From assembly GCA_047967505.1 (NCBI GenBank), contig CM106541.1: a stretch of DNA of 64,000 bases, one strand, 5' to 3'. The stretch's first letter is position 1, and each line of letters begins with the position of its first letter. This document shows, piece after piece, positions 23,873 through 35,972 of the stretch. The translations under genes and the position numbers were made by a program. The notes under the pieces are model-generated. The model was not told the DNA's origin. It did not search any database and saw only the letters and a program-made list of their open reading frames with translations. This stretch comes from Dipteris shenzhenensis (taxonomy: Eukaryota; Polypodiophyta; Polypodiopsida; Gleicheniales).

Positions 23873-24406
23873 TTACAAAACACTGCAAAAATATTTTGTC
23901 ACTACAAAAAACACAACTTCTATCTCACAAGGGCAGATCTGCAAAACTGACGAAAGTGGTATTTGACCAAACAATCACTTCCTAGTGATGATTTTGCACC
24001 AATAGGCAATAAGAATGATTCTATCACCCCCAATATCTCTGCGCATAGGCATACGATGCAATTTCTGTGGAAACTTTTCACCGACCTACAGAACAATGGT
24101 TGCACAGCCAAAACAGGGCACTTTTCTGACTGCCTGCGCAAAACTTCTGCCACCAACACGAGCCCCAAAATGGCCTCGAATCAAAAAAATAATGTCACTA
24201 AGTGCTTTGCCCTTGCCCATAGCATGTACTACCCTCTCGCTACAGTGCAAAGGGTGTCTCAATCTGAGACAGTGCACTCTTGCACTTTCTGGCTATGCTA
24301 CCTGCATAGATTTACTCCCAAACTCGAAAAAGGAAAGCAACACTGATCCTCTTACTAAGACACTGCAAACTTGGTTTACTTCCTTGAGCTCCTTACCATG
24401 AACTGA

Positions 24407-24418
24407 GCTCTGATACCA
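24407..24418 (-). promoter_or_regulatory. Copia primer-binding site (initiator-Met tRNA)
   Basis: The minus strand reads TGGTATCAGAGC directly after the LTR end TCTTCACA. This is the standard plant copia primer-binding site, complementary to the 3' end of initiator methionine tRNA. Confidence 0.9.
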
Positions 24419-24761
24419 TGTGAAGAGACTCGGAGAGAGGTAAGGAGTCTCACTTGCAACTTTCTCACATACATAATGGGGGAATACACACAAAGGTGGA
24501 GGCTGAAAATAGTTGCAAAAGCCAAAAGAACTCTCTCTCTCTCTTAGTACAAAAGGAATAGATGAACCCTATATGTGGGTCTCAAACCAAACTCAGCTAA
24601 CCTAGGTGGCATACTAACTGAGCCACTAATTAGAGTACATAAAGATAGCTATCATCTACCTATTATTCATGGGGTACCAACCGCATCTGCAACTAACAAG
24701 TCGGTGACATAAATGCACAACGGTCACCCTGGCATATCACGAGTGGCTCGATTTCTCAACA
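24419..24761 (-). repeat. Copia 5' LTR (343 bp)
   Basis: On the minus strand it begins TGTTGAGAAATCGAGCC and ends TCTTCACA, giving TG...CA ends, and is followed at once by the primer site. It contains a CT run (24531-24543 region). The plus-strand right edge at 24761 is followed without a gap by gypsy A sequence. Confidence 0.82.
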
Positions 24762-26926
24762 TCCATGACTTGGGCCCATAAAGTATTGATATTGTACTTG
24801 AGCCTTTCTTCCAACAACAGACTCCATAATAGAATGTACTGCCATGTCAACTTGAAGGAGCCGCACTCTGGCATCCTGAGTTGCCTTGTGTCAATTCCCA
24901 TCGGAATCCTCCTATGGAATTTTCCCAATCTCTGGGAGAGTTTCAAAGGATGGGTTGAACTCCCAAATCCCCCTCCACCTATGAACGACATTGAAGATAT
25001 CCCTGTGCGGATGGGTGAGAGAGATGACATACGCAACATTACTGGGCCTTTGATCCACAAGGCATATAATGAAGCCCATGCCATATTGGATGGTGGAGTA
25101 GGTGTAAATGTCCTATCCAAGGAGCTCTACAAAGAATGGGGTCTCCCACCAATGCAAAAGGCTAATTCTAACATATGCCTTGCCAGTGATTCACGAGCTA
25201 AATCCTTGGGGATAGTGAATGGTGTGTCCACAAAGATCGCAGGAGTCTACTTTTCCCTTCAATTCACAATCTTGGATCTCCCCAAAAAATCCTATCAAAT
25301 CTTATTGGGATGTGCTTGGTTACAAGAAGCATCAGTCCTCCATGACTGGGGAACTGATAGATTGACAATCCAAAATCGAGACACTGCAGTCAGGGTGAAT
25401 GTGGGGACAGAAGCTATTAAATCAATTGTGCCTAGAGCATTGGATGACACATCTTCAACAACAATCTCAAGCAAATTAGCTCCCTTGCAACAACATGCCA
25501 TAGCAAGTGACTCACAAAGCAATGTGAATAATTGGATACAAACATTGGAAACCCTCAACAACTGCCATTCATTAGACCCCATCTTCTCACAGATCGATGC
25601 TAAGGCACTACAGGTAGATCCTCCACTCCAACATGAAGAACCAATCGATCTAGAGATGCCATTCTTTATGGTTGACCTCGAGTGGTATAATGAACCTAAA
25701 GAAGGTACCCATACCAATGATGACTCAGATTTTTCGGACCTTGAAACAAAGGCTGCAAATACTAAAATTGAGGGTCAAATCTTTGATAATGACTAAGCCA
25801 TTCTGCATGCCCTAATTGTAGTCGAGCTCCCAAAAGTTGAACCTCCAAAGTTAAATAACAACAGAAGATCCCACAAGAAAGCTAAGGGAGGACATTGTAG
25901 AAAAGCCAAGGCTGAGCACTTCAATGAATTCGAATGAGTCCAATCAAGGATTGTCGAATTGTACCTTGCAAGGTCAACTCCCTCAAAATCAAAACCACCA
26001 CCTCTTGAATGGCCCCATGAGGGACTCGAAGGAGTATGCACAACAAATGAACCCTTACTTGGAAACACCTTACTAGTGCAAAAGTTACCCCACAGTTCCC
26101 AACGTAAGAAGTTTCAAAAATATAAGCCACATGTACAGATGAAGCTCGATCAAGAGACTTCAAAAAAAGAAAGTCAAGAAGAGCCTAACAAATTAATAAA
26201 TGCAGCTATGACACCCAGTACACATGACACATGTTAGGCTAGTTCAACCCCATCAGAGGCCGATCTTCGAGAAGTGACGGAATACTTCAAGAATTATACT
26301 AGTGGTAGTGCGCCAAAAGCAATGCCAAGACCACTCAGAGAATCTGAAGTTCAAGAAACCGATAGCATTGAAGAAACTCCAATCTATGAGGGACCGGCAA
26401 AAACATGCACAATAAACCTTACCCTTGAAGGGTAGCAAGAAAAATTGGTTTTCATTGGGAAATAGCTTCGTCAAGAAGATGAAACCAAACTCAAAGGACT
26501 CCTAATGGAATACCGTTACTACCTAGCATGGTCATACAAAGAGATGAAAGGAATTTCACCAGAAGTGGCAGTACACATGATACCTATAAGGGAAGGTGCT
26601 CACCCTAAGGTATGTGGACCTAATCACACAAATCCTAAATATGGCACCATGGTTTATGATGAGGCTAAAAAACTCCTAGATGTGAGATTCATCTACGAGA
26701 TAGAGCACACTGATTGGGTTTCACCCATTGTCATTGTACCTAAATGTAACAAGAAGCTCAAAATATGTGTAAACTTAAAAAATGTGAATGCCGCCACAAT
26801 TAGGGATCACTATCCCCTACCCTTAACAAAAACAGTGTTGGAAAAGGTGGCAGGATCCGAAATATATAGCTTCTTGGATGGCTTTCGTTGCTATAACCAA
26901 GTGCAAATTGCTCCTCAAGACCAATC
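24762..26926 (+). mobile_element. Ty3/gypsy element A, protease to mid-RT
   Basis: Collinear with gypsy B 59610-61785. An open frame of 343 codons (24765-25796) holds the aspartic protease: active site ILDGGVGVNVLSKELYKEWG, then YQILLGCAWL. Stops follow at 25794 and 25935. RT begins in the frame from 26505, with FIYEIEHTDWVSPIVIVPK, NLKNVNAATIRDHYPLP and SFLDGFRCYNQVQIAPQD, and is cut at 26926 by the LTR of chromovirus C. Left and right ends are both lost: copia LTR on the left, element C on the right. The DGG protease triad fits several plant gypsy lineages. Confidence 0.85.
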
Positions 26927-27660
26927 TGTTACGACCTTTTTAACTGGAGGGCTTTTTCCTCCTTTTCCACCCAACTGTAGATTCCTTTTTCGTGGAGCCT
27001 CCTCCACCCCCGGGGGATTCACTCTTCATTAAAGGGGGACATCACCTGCGTGCATGAACTTCAAGAAAACCCCCTATTTAAAATCCATGTAGGATGATAA
27101 AACACCCCTATTTAAGCTTATAAGATACCACCAAAATTCCATTATGTCCCCCCCTTTCCTTAAATCTACATTCTCTCTCAAGCATTTAGATTACACAATA
27201 AGCAAATTTAGGTTACTTTCCCTATGACTATTTAAAACCATACACAAACTTGTTTGGACTAGTTACCCAAGGTAACCTATATTATGTCCCCCCTTCTTAA
27301 ATATGACATGGTCCCCCTAGCTTAAATTCAATATTGGGGAAAAAAAAAGGGCCCCCACCCCTAATGTATAAGCTTATGCCTCATTTCAAAAAAACCCCCT
27401 ATTGTACACTCACGTGATATCATAAGTTTCCCCTTGTGAATCCCCCGGGGGCCTCCACCTTCTTTCTTTTTTTCATGGTGCCATGTGTCCAAGTGGACCT
27501 TACCATTAAACCCCTCTTTAGGTTCAACTAATGCACCCTTCCATTAATTACCTAGGCCTAGGATTTCCCCCTAGACCCTATTAGCCACATAGGTAAGTAT
27601 TGTCAAGCCCTCATGGTTTCCCTGTTACACCGATTTCACGGTATTACAGTTGATGTAACA
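26927..27660 (-). repeat. 3' LTR of chromovirus C (734 bp)
   Basis: Plus-strand ends are TGTTACGACC...GATGTAACA, a terminal inverted repeat typical of LTRs. It sits directly next to the polypurine tract of the minus-strand element and interrupts the RT of gypsy A after CAATC (26922-26926, candidate target duplication). Internally there are several CCCCCC tracts and two CCCCCGGGGG-type palindromes (27009-27018 and 27443-27452). Confidence 0.85.
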
Positions 27661-27676
27661 TTCCCTCCCCCTTAAG
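27661..27676 (-). promoter_or_regulatory. Polypurine tract of chromovirus C
   Basis: The minus strand reads CTTAAGGGGGAGGGAA immediately before the LTR start TGTTACATC. This is the plus-strand DNA priming site of reverse transcription. Confidence 0.85.
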
Positions 27677-29000
27677 AATTGTTTACGTCCTCAAAAACAA
27701 AACTGGGAAACCTCCTTTGGAGACTGCTTACCTTTTCCCATGTTGAACTCTCTTCAGATCTATCTTTCCACTTAACCAGATATTCTTTCCATATAGTATG
27801 CCGCGTTCTTTTTTCTTGTGTATCTAAAATTCTTTCTGGTTCACGTGGTAAAGATGCGGGTTCAATAAGTTCAACTAGGACTTCATTTCCAATGAGATTA
27901 TCATCATCTCCTAATTTTCTTTTTAGCCTACTAACATGAAAAATTGGATGTACTCTACATCCCTCAGGTAAGGCTAATTTGTAAGCAAGTTCTCCAATCC
28001 TCTTAAGTATTGTGAATGGTCCACAATACTTGGGAGATAACTTCGGACATTTACTTGTTTTTAGAGATTCTGAAGATTCAGGTACCTTAAGGTAGACTTT
28101 CTCATTTACTTCAAACTCCAACTTTCTATGGTGGGGGTTTGCATATTTGTGCTCTATCTTGAGCTCTTCTTATGCTATCTTTAGCTAACTTAAGCATTTG
28201 ATTCATATCCTCAAGAAAGTCTTTGGCCGCTTGAACCTTCTCTTTTTCAAGTCCCACTATCATTGGGGCTCTAGGTTGAAATCCATACATCATCATGAAT
28301 GGACTAAAACCAGTAGCTGAATGTTTGGCACTATTATATGCAAATTCTAATATGGGTAAATACTGTTCCCAATTAGTTTGCCGTTTACTTACATATGCTC
28401 GAAGCATATCCTCAATGATTTGATTGACCCTTTCAGTTTGACCATCACTCTGTGGATGATCCGCGGTGCTCATGTTCAATGAAGTTTCCAACCTCTTAAA
28501 CACAACCCTCCAAAAATGGCTGTTAAATTTGCTATCCTAGTCACTAACAATACCGGCAGGTAACCCATATAGTCTATAGATATGCTCCACAAATAGCCTA
28601 GCTAATTGTGGAGTTTTAACATCTTCATTGACAGGAATAAAATGAGTCATCTTGGTCAATCGATCCACAATTACCCACACAGAGTTGTGCCCCCTCTATG
28701 TCCTAGGTAGTCCCACAATGAAATCCATGGTGATGCTTTCCCATTTGCCAGATGGAATCTCCAATGGGTGTAGGAGACCTCCTACCTTAAGGTGTTCAGC
28801 CTTATTGACCTGGCATTTTTGGCACTTCAATACATAATCTTGGACATCCTTACCTATTCTAGGCCAAAAGAATTGTCTTTTCAGAAGTACATATGTCTTC
28901 TGAATTCTCGGGTGTCCAACACTCGAACTATCATGACATTCAAAAAGGAGTTGGTGCCGAATGTCATTATCATCCGGACACATACTCTGCCTTTGTAGAG
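27672..29000 (-). pseudogene. Chromovirus integrase with C-terminal chromodomain
   Basis: From the right: zinc-binding HHCC region (GHPRIQKTYVLLKRQFFWP, CQKCQVNKAEH; 28983-28750), catalytic core start (MDFIVGLP, VIVDRLTKMTHFIPVNED), a stop in the VSD-DSKF motif near 28540, then the last catalytic Glu region (DHPQSDGQTERVNQIIED) from 28503. A frameshift near 28122 leads into 28121-27672 with the GPY/F region (KYCGPFTILKRIGELAYKL) and a chromodomain (EYLVKWKDRSEESSTWE). Chromodomains in this lineage guide insertion to heterochromatin histone marks. Confidence 0.88.
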
Positions 29001-30917
29001 TAGGTAGCCATCTTCAATAGTATATTTTCTCCACTTGAGTCCTTTATCACCAACCTGTGGTGTGTCACCATTTCCATGCAACTCCTCAGTGAAAGCCTCT
29101 CGATTAGTTGGATCCTTGTTATTAATTGCTTTCCATATTTCAGAGAAGTGAGGATCAAAATCACATTTCCCTTTTAAGGACTCTAGGAAATCATTCTGAA
29201 ATTGAGTAAAACTCACTTCATTAACAATTGGAATTCGGCTAAGAGAGTCTGCTACCACATTAAACTTCCCTTTCCTATATGTCAATTGTATATCAAACTC
29301 TTGCATTAACTCAGCCCATCTAGATTTAATGCTTTCTTGATAAAAAATGATCTCAAATTTTGTACCATATAAATAGTGCCTCCACTTCTTTAAAGCATAG
29401 ACTATAGCATATAATTCTTTTTCATATGCCGAGCAATTCTGTTGGGCACGATCTAGCTTTTTGCTTTTAAAAGCTACTGGTCGACCTTTTTGTATAAGTA
29501 CTGCCCCAATAGCAATCACTGGCATCTGTCTCAACCATGAATGGTTCATTGGGATCCACTACTTTTAAGATAGGAGCTGCCGCTACAGCTACCTTTAATT
29601 TTTCAAAACTTCTCTTTGAGGTTCATCCCATATGAAGGTGCTTCCCTTCCCCTTAAGCTGGCCCATCATCGGAACAGCAATCTTAGCATAGTCTTGGATG
29701 AATCTCCTATAGAATCCTGATAAACCTAAGAATATCTGTAATTCTTCTAGATTTGTAGGATATGGCCATTCTAATATGGCCCTTACTTTGTCAGGGTCCA
29801 TACAAACCCCTTCTTGGGATATTATATGTCCCAAGTATTTCACTTCTTTTGCAAAGAATTCACATTTGGATTGTTTTGCAAAGAGTGAATTATCTCTAAG
29901 CAGTTGGAACACTTTTTGCAAATGTTCCAAATGTTTTTTTCTGGTTTTACTATAAATAAGGATATCGTCTAGAAATACTATAGCAAATTTTCCTAGATAT
30001 GGCCTTAAGACACTATTCATAAGTGTCATGAAAGTTGCTAGAACATTTGTTAATCCAAATGGCATTACTTTAAATTGATAATGCCCATACCTAGTACGAA
30101 ATGATGTCTTAGGGACATCTTCTTCCCTAATTCATACTTGATGATATCCTGATCTTAAATCAATTTTAGTAAAGTATTTTGCCCCTTGCATTTGATCAAA
30201 GAGCTCATTAATGCGAGGCATGGGATACTTATTTTTTATGGTGATTTTATTTAGTGCTCGATAATCTATGCATAAACGCATAGTACCATCTTTTTTCTTT
30301 ACCAGTAAAACTGGTGCAGACCAAGGTGAGCTACTTGGTTGGATTTGTCCCTTCCTAAGATATTCTATTAATTGTCTTTCGACCTCATGTTCCTCCATTT
30401 GACTAAGCCTATATGGGGGTTTACAAACAAGGGTAGATCTAGGAATTAAATCTATTTTATGGTCTACTTCTCTCTCAGGAGGTAAACCATTAGGTAAGTC
30501 AAGTGGAAAAACATCTTTAGATTCAAACATTAAATCATTGAAAGAAGATTTATACTTTTTAACATTATCAAAAACAACATTACTTCTTTCCGATGCAAAA
30601 GACATAAAATCACCAATAAAAGTAAGTTCACAAAGATATACCTCACATTGTTCTTGGTGTAGTAGTCGTTCCAATTCTATTGAACAAATAAGAGAAGAGT
30701 TAGGCACATCATGTTCTCCTTGAATCTGAAAGACTCTACCCTCTTTTTCAAACATTATGGAGTTATTAAGATAACTCCTCTGTAAGCTATGCCCAAGGCT
30801 ATATAGCCATTCTCGACAAGCACTACATCTGTTCGGTCGAGATGCATGATTTGGAAATCCAAGGCATCCTGTTAGCCTTGAATATCCATCTCTACACCAT
30901 ATATCATGGTGTCCCAA
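28881..30917 (-). pseudogene. Chromovirus reverse transcriptase and RNase H
   Basis: RT fingers and palm: [53 protein letters not shown], then a stop at about 30130. It continues from 30065 with MPFGLTNVLATFMTLMN and the catalytic IVFLDDILIYSK (Phe-Leu-Asp-Asp form of YXDD). Connection: YLGHIISQEGV, GLSGFYRRFIQDYAKIA. RNase H runs 29549-28970 (IGAVLIQKGRPVAFKSKKL, AYEKELYAIVYALKKWRHYL). Frame breaks at ~29590 and ~30130. Confidence 0.88.
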
Positions 30918-31990
30918 ACTTTTTTATCACTGCCCTTCGCCAAAGAGACCACATATTTATGGGCACTGTGACTCTCAGGCAATTTTAATCTCTTAACTAA
31001 CGAGTAGTTTAAGAAATTATGTGTTGCACTATCATCGACCATTACTCTTACTCTTTGCCCCTTAATTTTTCCATGCATCCTCATTAAATCATGAGGACCA
31101 AAGGTGGGCTGCCACATTGCCGATGATAGACAGCACATGTGGGTGCTATCCTCATGATAGACCTCTACCTCAGTGTATTTTTTAGTACCATTAAGCGGTA
31201 ACACTTGCACCGCATGCACTTGTTTTGGTGGGGGTCTATTTGGGGCTTTAGCTCCTGCTGGTTTATTTTTAGGACAGTTCCAAGTAGCATGGTCTTTGCC
31301 CAGACATTTGAAGCAAAGATTTTCTTACTTGGCCCTTTCATAATCCTCTTTTCTCAAGAGAGGATAATTTTGTGTTTGAGGTTTCTTAGGTGGTGCCTGA
31401 GGAACCTCCTTCTTAAAGTGTCCCTTCCTTTTCAAATTGGAAAATTAATTGAACTTTGGAACAAAACCTATTTGCTCCGAAGTTCCAATTTTGAAGTTCC
31501 CCATCGTATCATCATATATTTGGGCATACTTAATGGCTTCCTCAAAGGTTTTTGGAGAATTTCTTCTCACTTCAACCTTATAAGTGTCTTTAAGACCTCT
31601 CACGAAACCCCTTATCTTTTGAAATTCATCAATTCCCTTCAACTTAAGGACTGCCTCCCTATAATTCGCTATGTATTGGACTAGAGTGTTTTTACCCATA
31701 GTGCAATCATCCCAAGCCTCCCATGCTCTTTCTAATTCATTTTCCAGTAAAAAATCTTTTAGGAAGGCGTATTCAAACTCAGTCCAATATCTAGGAATTT
31801 TATCACTCTCCCTGAGGCTCATCCACCATTTATAGGCTTTATTTCCAAGGGAAAGACTTGCTTCCGTGACTTGATTTTTAGGAGGTGTATTCCTGAGTCG
31901 ATGAAAGTCTTGCCATTTTTGCAAGAACATATTAATCGCATCTTTATTATGCTCCTTTTCTTCCCCATTGAAAATTGGCGGTTTTAAGTC
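30872..31990 (-). pseudogene. Chromovirus gag, zinc knuckle and protease
   Basis: Capsid region 31930-31445 (MFLQKWQDFHRL, KAYKWWMSLRESDKIP). A stop is followed by the zinc knuckle CFKCLGKDHATWNC (~31330-31270, CX2CX4HX4C). The protease (31219-30872) shows MVDDSATHNFLN where D-SGATHNF is usual: Gly of the D-S/T-G triad is changed, so the active site is probably damaged. Confidence 0.82.
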
Positions 31991-32594
31991 CTTAAGGATG
32001 TTCGAGGTTTCTCTAAGTCAAGAGGTAGACCTCTCCACTTGACTAGGAGGAACTATGGTAAAGATTCACCATGGTCAGGGTTAAGGTTAGTTAAGTGCCA
32101 CATAAGCACAAAAGCTGTTGCTAAGCACAATTTGTAAGTTGCATGTGAACAACCTCTGTGCCACATCATCAAAGGCCTCTTCATCATAAAACTTCGACAA
32201 GCTGTAGCTTCTAATCTAAGAAGAATTTGCACATGCTCAAAAAAGGAAAAGTGATCGCCTTTTTGAGCTCTAAGCGCTTGTCAAGTTAAAACCATTGCTA
32301 GCAATTGGACACTACCATTGAAGCAAAACAAAGCTCATGGTGGTAAGACCTTTGTAACAAATGGAAAACCAATGCATGAACGCAAAAAGCATGCCAGAAG
32401 CACAAGTGCATGAGATGACCATAGCCCAAAACATGGCATCCACACATAAAGCGTTAAAAGAACAGGAAGAACAAAGCATCATGCATCAAGCTACATCAAG
32501 CAAAGAAGAGAATGCCATCGACATCAAATATTGAGAAGCAAAACCTTGCCACCTTTAGCCCACACATTTGTAAATCAAGCCGGACCACCTGAGA
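31991..32594. other. Retroelement-associated DNA, unassigned
   Basis: Lies between the truncated gag of chromovirus C and the 60-bp repeats that precede an orphan LTR. It is probably internal 3' sequence of the element that owns the LTR at 32747. I find no domain. Confidence 0.4.
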
Positions 32595-32746
32595 GTAGCT
32601 ATGAAAGCACCCAGGGGAGGTATTGACATGTAAAAGCCACACTTGGCCACCTTAAGTATCAATGTATGCACTAAGGGGAGGTGATGGAATGTAAGTCACA
32701 TCTGACCACCTTGCAGTAGCCAAAGGATCATGGCACCAAGGGGAGG
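32595..32746 (+). repeat. ~60-bp tandem repeat, each unit with a polypurine tract
   Basis: Three units start near 32595, 32656 and 32716, each with GCAC-(A/C)AGGGGAGGT, followed in the first two by -GTAA(A)-GCCAC/GTCACA and GGCCACCTT or GACCACCTT. The third unit's purine run is directly next to the LTR start TGTTGAGATATGG. This is effectively a triplicated polypurine tract. Confidence 0.7.
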
Positions 32747-33096
32747 TGTTGAGATATGGTGCCATGTGCACATACATTAAAGGCTAAGGTGAGGTATAGG
32801 AAAGAATTAAAGTAGCCACCGTAAGATGTCGACTACATGATGTGGAGATGTGAATTTAGGATATACACAAGGAGAGATGTGGATCAGAGGATCCCACATG
32901 TGTTGACGATACAAAGGGCACTCTCTATATAAGAGGCCTATCATGTATTGTTGAATATATATTTACAATTGATTGATTCATAGTTGCTCATCATGATTCA
33001 TAGTTGTCATCATCTCTTTCATGGAGTTTCTTCTATGCTTTGAGCTTCCGCAGTTCTTATGCTCATCTAGTTGCACTAGGTTTAGCACGATCCTAC
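32747..33096 (+). repeat. Orphan 3' LTR (~350 bp)
   Basis: Begins TGTTGAGATATGGTGCC directly after the purine tract AAGGGGAGG. It has a TATA box CTATATAAGAGGCC (about 32924-32937) and ends near GATCCTACA. No primer site follows, so this is a 3' LTR rather than a 5' LTR. The right border is less certain than the left. Confidence 0.62.
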
Positions 33097-34067
33097 ATTT
33101 ATTGATAGGACAATGAATAGCCAATTGACCCTATGGTTTCCCAAGTTTCTCCCTATTCAACTAAAACCTCTATCCTAGATTTCACTGTAGCTACACCCAA
33201 GAAGGACAAGCATCCAACCTCAGCTACAATAAGCACACAGATGCAAGGGATCATTTTGGCTCCCAAAGAACTCAAACACTAGTTCCTCTACCCAAGTTCT
33301 ACCAAGAAAGAGCCAAGGTATAATTCAGGCTGCCTAATCTCCCGTTGCATCCACAAAGGCTAAAGATGCACACCCAAAAGGAAACAGGACAAGCAAATGC
33401 CAACAATGAAAGGGTCGACAAAAGCACCACTCTAGATGGATACCGAAGAGATTGTTGAAGCTCAATGATTCTATCAAGGCAACACTTCTTGTGTCACCTT
33501 TATGAGGTTTCAAGCCGCTTCTTTGCTAGGAGTATCAGTATTAATGAGATTTGGTTGCTTTAAATAGGCATAAGGACATTGTGCATATATGATATAAACG
33601 AGCAGGGTGAAAAGCATTATAGAGGTAAGGAACCAATAAAAGTAGTCAAGGTGGCCCAAGTTAAGGTTATGGGGACCCATCCCAAATGCTTACCATGATG
33701 AGAGGTTATGAAAACAACAATAGTAGCAAGAAGGGTAGTAACGAAGAACCCCAAACCATGGCATACCATTGTTAGGAAAATGCAAAAGCTTCTCACACTT
33801 TCAAATTTTTTTGTATAGAAGAACTCTAGTTGCCTTACAATCAATAGGTCCATGCTTAGTTCCAAAATCATAAATTGTGGACTAAGCCACAAAATTGATA
33901 AATTGTCTCCAAGTTGGGATCAGGGATGCAGTTTTTATCAAAGCTATACTTATATATTAATATAAGATCTTGGTGAAATTTTTTAAGATCATGTTTTAAG
34001 TTTCATAATATTAGTAGAATGTAATACTTTTTTATATATATTCTTAAAAATTTTTGAAAGACAAAAT

Positions 34068-34205
34068 GTAAATCCTCGCGAAACTTAAATTTTTTTGCAC
34101 AAAAGTTTCAAATTCTGGCAGATGTTTCAAACAATTTTTTTTTAAAGGGCATACAAACTTTCAACACCAATATAAAAGTTTAGCTTATTAATGAAACTTA
34201 CTTGA
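34068..34205 (-). repeat. Dispersed repeat copy 2 (inverted partner at 6848-6985)
   Basis: On the minus strand it shows AAACTTTTATATTGG, GTTTGTATGCCCT and GTTTGAAACAT in the same order and spacing as the plus-strand copy at 6848. A poly-T stretch (34133-34142) is longer here. It is old, judging by divergence. Confidence 0.65.
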
Positions 34206-35166
34206 AAAAATCCTCCATGGTTGGGATGCCTTTAGCCTCCTCCTTTCAACCAGGACTATAACTATCATTGCCATAGTTGCCATTGCCATTCCACTTTCCA
34301 TCCTTTGCAACGATGTAATATATTTGGGATCAAATTTACCATATTTTGCTTAAGGGAATCATAACATAACCATACACAGGTACAAAGATAATGGTAGTAA
34401 CAGTAAACACTATTTGTATCGAGTTTGGTGGGATTAAAAATTTTTTATTTTCCAACCAATCCATCCATAATAGTTGCTTGCTCCATAAATAGAGTTTTCA
34501 TCCATACATTAATTGCATGAGTTATTGCACCAAAGATTAGTATAGGAAGTATACCTATGCAAGCCTTCACTTCTTCAACCTATGTGATCGAGGAAAGCTT
34601 CCATCGATTTTTCAAGTCATGATCTATTATTGTTGCAACCTTATCCAACCATTTGCACACATGTGTCTAGGCTCATCCTCTTCTTATGCTAGAAATTTGG
34701 GCTGGGACTCTTTTCAACAACATATATTTGAAAAAAAATGATGCTTCTGTTGTAGTACTCTAATGTAGTTAGCATGTTACAAAATTTACGAAAAGCACTA
34801 TTCTTAACAAATACAATATTTCCAATTCCTAATGATCGAGGCAAACCTAAATCTATCCATCGAGACGAGCTTTATGCATTTCAATCATCTCCCCTATCCA
34901 AGTGGAAATAGACAAAGCATCAGTAGAGTGGGTGGTAGATGGAGCAAAACTCCCTCACTTAATATCACTAAGAGTCGGAGTCATCCTTGTGAGCTTGTTC
35001 TTCCTTTGAGTCCTCCTTCCATTGACACAGCAATTCCTTGGGCTAGATGCTCTCATTGAAATTTTCAAAGGGAGCATTGCAATGAAGCCAAAAGGTCCTC
35101 ACTACAACATGGGTCACTACCTCCTTGACTCATACTTATCAAAGACTTATGTCATTGCCCATAAAT

Positions 35167-35712
35167 ACTTATGGTAGCTAACATCATCGATGTCCATTCG
35201 GGATTGTTGTTCATAGTGTGTGTAACAAGCTCACAAGCTACCAAGAATGCATCAACATTTGAAATTGATGATGATATAGCAAGGATAGCTATCCATGCCA
35301 ATCTACCTTTATGTGGAAGGTCTCATCACAAAGATGGTTAAAAGTCTAGCCACGTACTCGATGAAAGGGGTTCCACAGTAGCTACTTTAGACACATTGAA
35401 GTGGTTTATTAACTTTGTTAACATTGCAGAGATACCAACAAATCCAATTACTATGCTTGCAAGGAGGCACAAGCCAACAAAGTTAATGTCGAGGATAAAA
35501 GACACATGATGGATGATGACTATCAGCTCAGCCAAAGTATATTACAATGGATTGAGAAGCTAAATAGTAAAAACCTCTTAAAGACTCAGATTTCCTAGAT
35601 CTGAAACACTTATGGTAGCTGATAGCATGAATGCTAGTTCAGGGTTGTTGCCCACAGTGTGTGTAACAAGCTCACAAGATGACAAAAATGCATAAATTAT
35701 TGAAATTGATGA
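35167..35712. repeat. Pair of ~110-bp direct repeats, 440 bp apart
   Basis: ACTTATGGTAGCTAACATCAT...GTGTGTAACAAGCTCACAAG...GAAATTGATGATG at 35167-35280 and 35607-35712. The second copy runs into a (TG)n(GA)n microsatellite. It could be the remains of a tandem duplication or short LTR-like ends. Confidence 0.7.
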
Positions 35713-35744
35713 TGTGTGTGTGTGAGAGAGAGAGAGAGAGAGGG
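35704..35744. repeat. TG/GA microsatellite
   Basis: GATGTGTGTGTGTG followed by a run of about nine GA units. Confidence 0.9.
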
Positions 35745-35972
35745 TTATGATTGTGTGAAAGCTAGGGGAGAAAGTGAAGGGGGTTAGAGTTTACTATTAG
35801 AAACTTGGAAATCCAAAACTTGGCTCCGTTGATGTTTGCCTCCATCCACAGGGTTGCTTAAATGAAGTAATGTTAGCACTTTGTAGGTCGAGGTTCGCCC
35901 CATCGTTTACAAATACTAGCAAATTTTTGGATACAACAAGCACAACCGCAGTAAACTCCATTAATTACTAAG

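Larger units (their letters stand above)
21384..24761 (-). mobile_element. Ty1/copia element, 3'-truncated, lacks RT-RNase H
   Basis: Read on the minus strand: LTR (24761-24419), tRNA primer site, ~530-bp leader, gag, protease, GAG-pre-integrase and integrase, ending in the linker before RT at ~21384. No RT/RNase H, polypurine tract or 3' LTR is found to the left. The right LTR edge abuts gypsy A exactly where A's sequence begins, so the copia probably inserted into A and its other half was later lost. Several in-frame stops in gag show it is inactive. Confidence 0.85.
27672..31990 (-). mobile_element. Ty3/gypsy chromovirus C, 5'-truncated
   Basis: Gene order on the minus strand is gag (to ~31240), protease, RT, RNase H, integrase, chromodomain, polypurine tract, 3' LTR: complete except for the 5' LTR and the start of gag. 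The first recognisable gag codons are near 31990 (PPIFNGEEKEHNKDAINMF). Frameshifts and stops in each domain show it is dead. It is inserted in gypsy A, so it is the younger of the two. Confidence 0.9.
33097..35850. other. AT-rich DNA without a supported gene
   Basis: Short frames only. It contains copy 2 of a dispersed repeat (34068-34205), a pair of ~110-bp direct repeats (35167-35280 and 35607-35712) and a TG/GA microsatellite. The plus-strand frame at 34832-35059 has no recognised motif. Confidence 0.4.
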
